A stretch of 5,240 bases of DNA from Sulfolobaceae archaeon (GTDB lineage Archaea > Thermoproteota > Thermoprotei_A > Sulfolobales > Sulfolobaceae). How positions within the stretch are numbered: the stretch's first letter is position 1; the number at the start of each line of letters is the position of its first letter. This document shows, one piece after another, positions 5,026 to 5,240 of the stretch. The translations under genes were made by a program, and so were the position numbers. The stretch lies in the NCBI GenBank assembly GCA_028277025.1, contig JAPYVG010000109.1:1-5240 (forward strand), in the 5' to 3' direction. Under the pieces are notes generated by a model. That model did not search any database. It was not told the DNA's origin and saw only the letters and a list, made by a program, of their open reading frames with translations.

Positions 5026-5240
5026 ATGGATATGGAAGAGTTCGATATATCTAGGATACCTCTAATTATTTTAAATATTATATTTAATGTCGGGATAGGA
5101 ATTTTAAGAAATATTATCGTATATTATATTTTATACGGTATTTCTATCTCTCAAAGCGCTTTTTACCCTTCCCCGATATTTAGTAATAGCCTTGCTAAAC
5201 AAATGTTGAACAACTTCGATTCTGCCTTTCAGATTATTTA
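5026..5240 (+). CDS. Hydrophobic protein of unknown function, 5' part only
   Basis: The frame opens with ATG at 5026 and is still open at the window end after 71 codons. GGGGAT (5012-5017), about 9 nt upstream, is a plausible ribosome binding site, which fits an internal gene of an operon with the winged-helix gene whose original frame ends one base earlier. After a short acidic start (MDMEEFD), residues about 11-42 are very hydrophobic (PLIILNIIFNVGIGIL and NIIVYYILYGISI) with a single Arg between them. This suggests one or two membrane helices. The following Ser/Phe/Pro-rich part may be outside the membrane. I do not recognise a family. A TTG at 5017 is a less likely start. Confidence 0.6.
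   Translation, partial: MDMEEFDISRIPLIILNIIFNVGIGILRNIIVYYILYGISISQSAFYPSPIFSNSLAKQMLNNFDSAFQII

Overview
The window looks like crenarchaeal DNA of the order Sulfolobales (inference). It is AT-rich. Most genes have a TATA-like box centred about 26 nt upstream of the start codon, as expected for leaderless archaeal transcripts. It carries a tRNA-Glu with a D-loop intron and no encoded CCA, next to a fragment of an SSV-type (fusellovirus) integrase, a combination typical of Sulfolobales.

Layout. Bases 1-440 hold no gene I can support. A promoter at 441-450 drives tRNA-Glu(TTC) at 473-563, which contains a 16-nt intron at 496-511. The 3' half of this tRNA is also the attachment site of an integrated genetic element. 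The N-terminal piece of its integrase, int(N), reads leftward from 737 into the tRNA. The matching C-terminal piece and second attachment site are not in the window, so the element or its remains should continue to the right. Bases 738-1540 are non-coding but rich in repeats: a 19-bp direct repeat, a GC-rich array of 16-bp repeats, an 8-bp stem with a purine-rich loop, and a 26-bp repeat followed by a long AT-rich stretch. This layout resembles a replication origin or a structured RNA locus.

The core is a convergent gene pair 12 bp apart: a 351-residue radical SAM protein with a CX3CX2C cluster motif (1567-2622, +) and a 325-residue TcmP-like protein with a methyltransferase-type fold (2635-3612, -). 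TcmP proteins are named for co-occurring with three-cysteine, radical-SAM-like partners, so the two probably form an uncharacterised modification system. Upstream of tcmP, four 12-13 bp tandem repeats precede a RelE/ParE-like toxin gene (3793-4104, +). The toxin's 3' end is overlapped by a convergent 51-residue gene (4055-4210, -).

The right part holds a cluster of palindromes (4296-4372), a very basic 37-residue protein (4399-4512, -), a winged-helix regulator broken by two in-frame stops (4788-5024, +) and the start of a hydrophobic protein that runs off the end (5026-5240, +). Taken together, this reads as a decaying integrated plasmid or provirus carrying accessory cargo. Whether the radical SAM/TcmP pair belongs to the element or to the host is inferred from position only.
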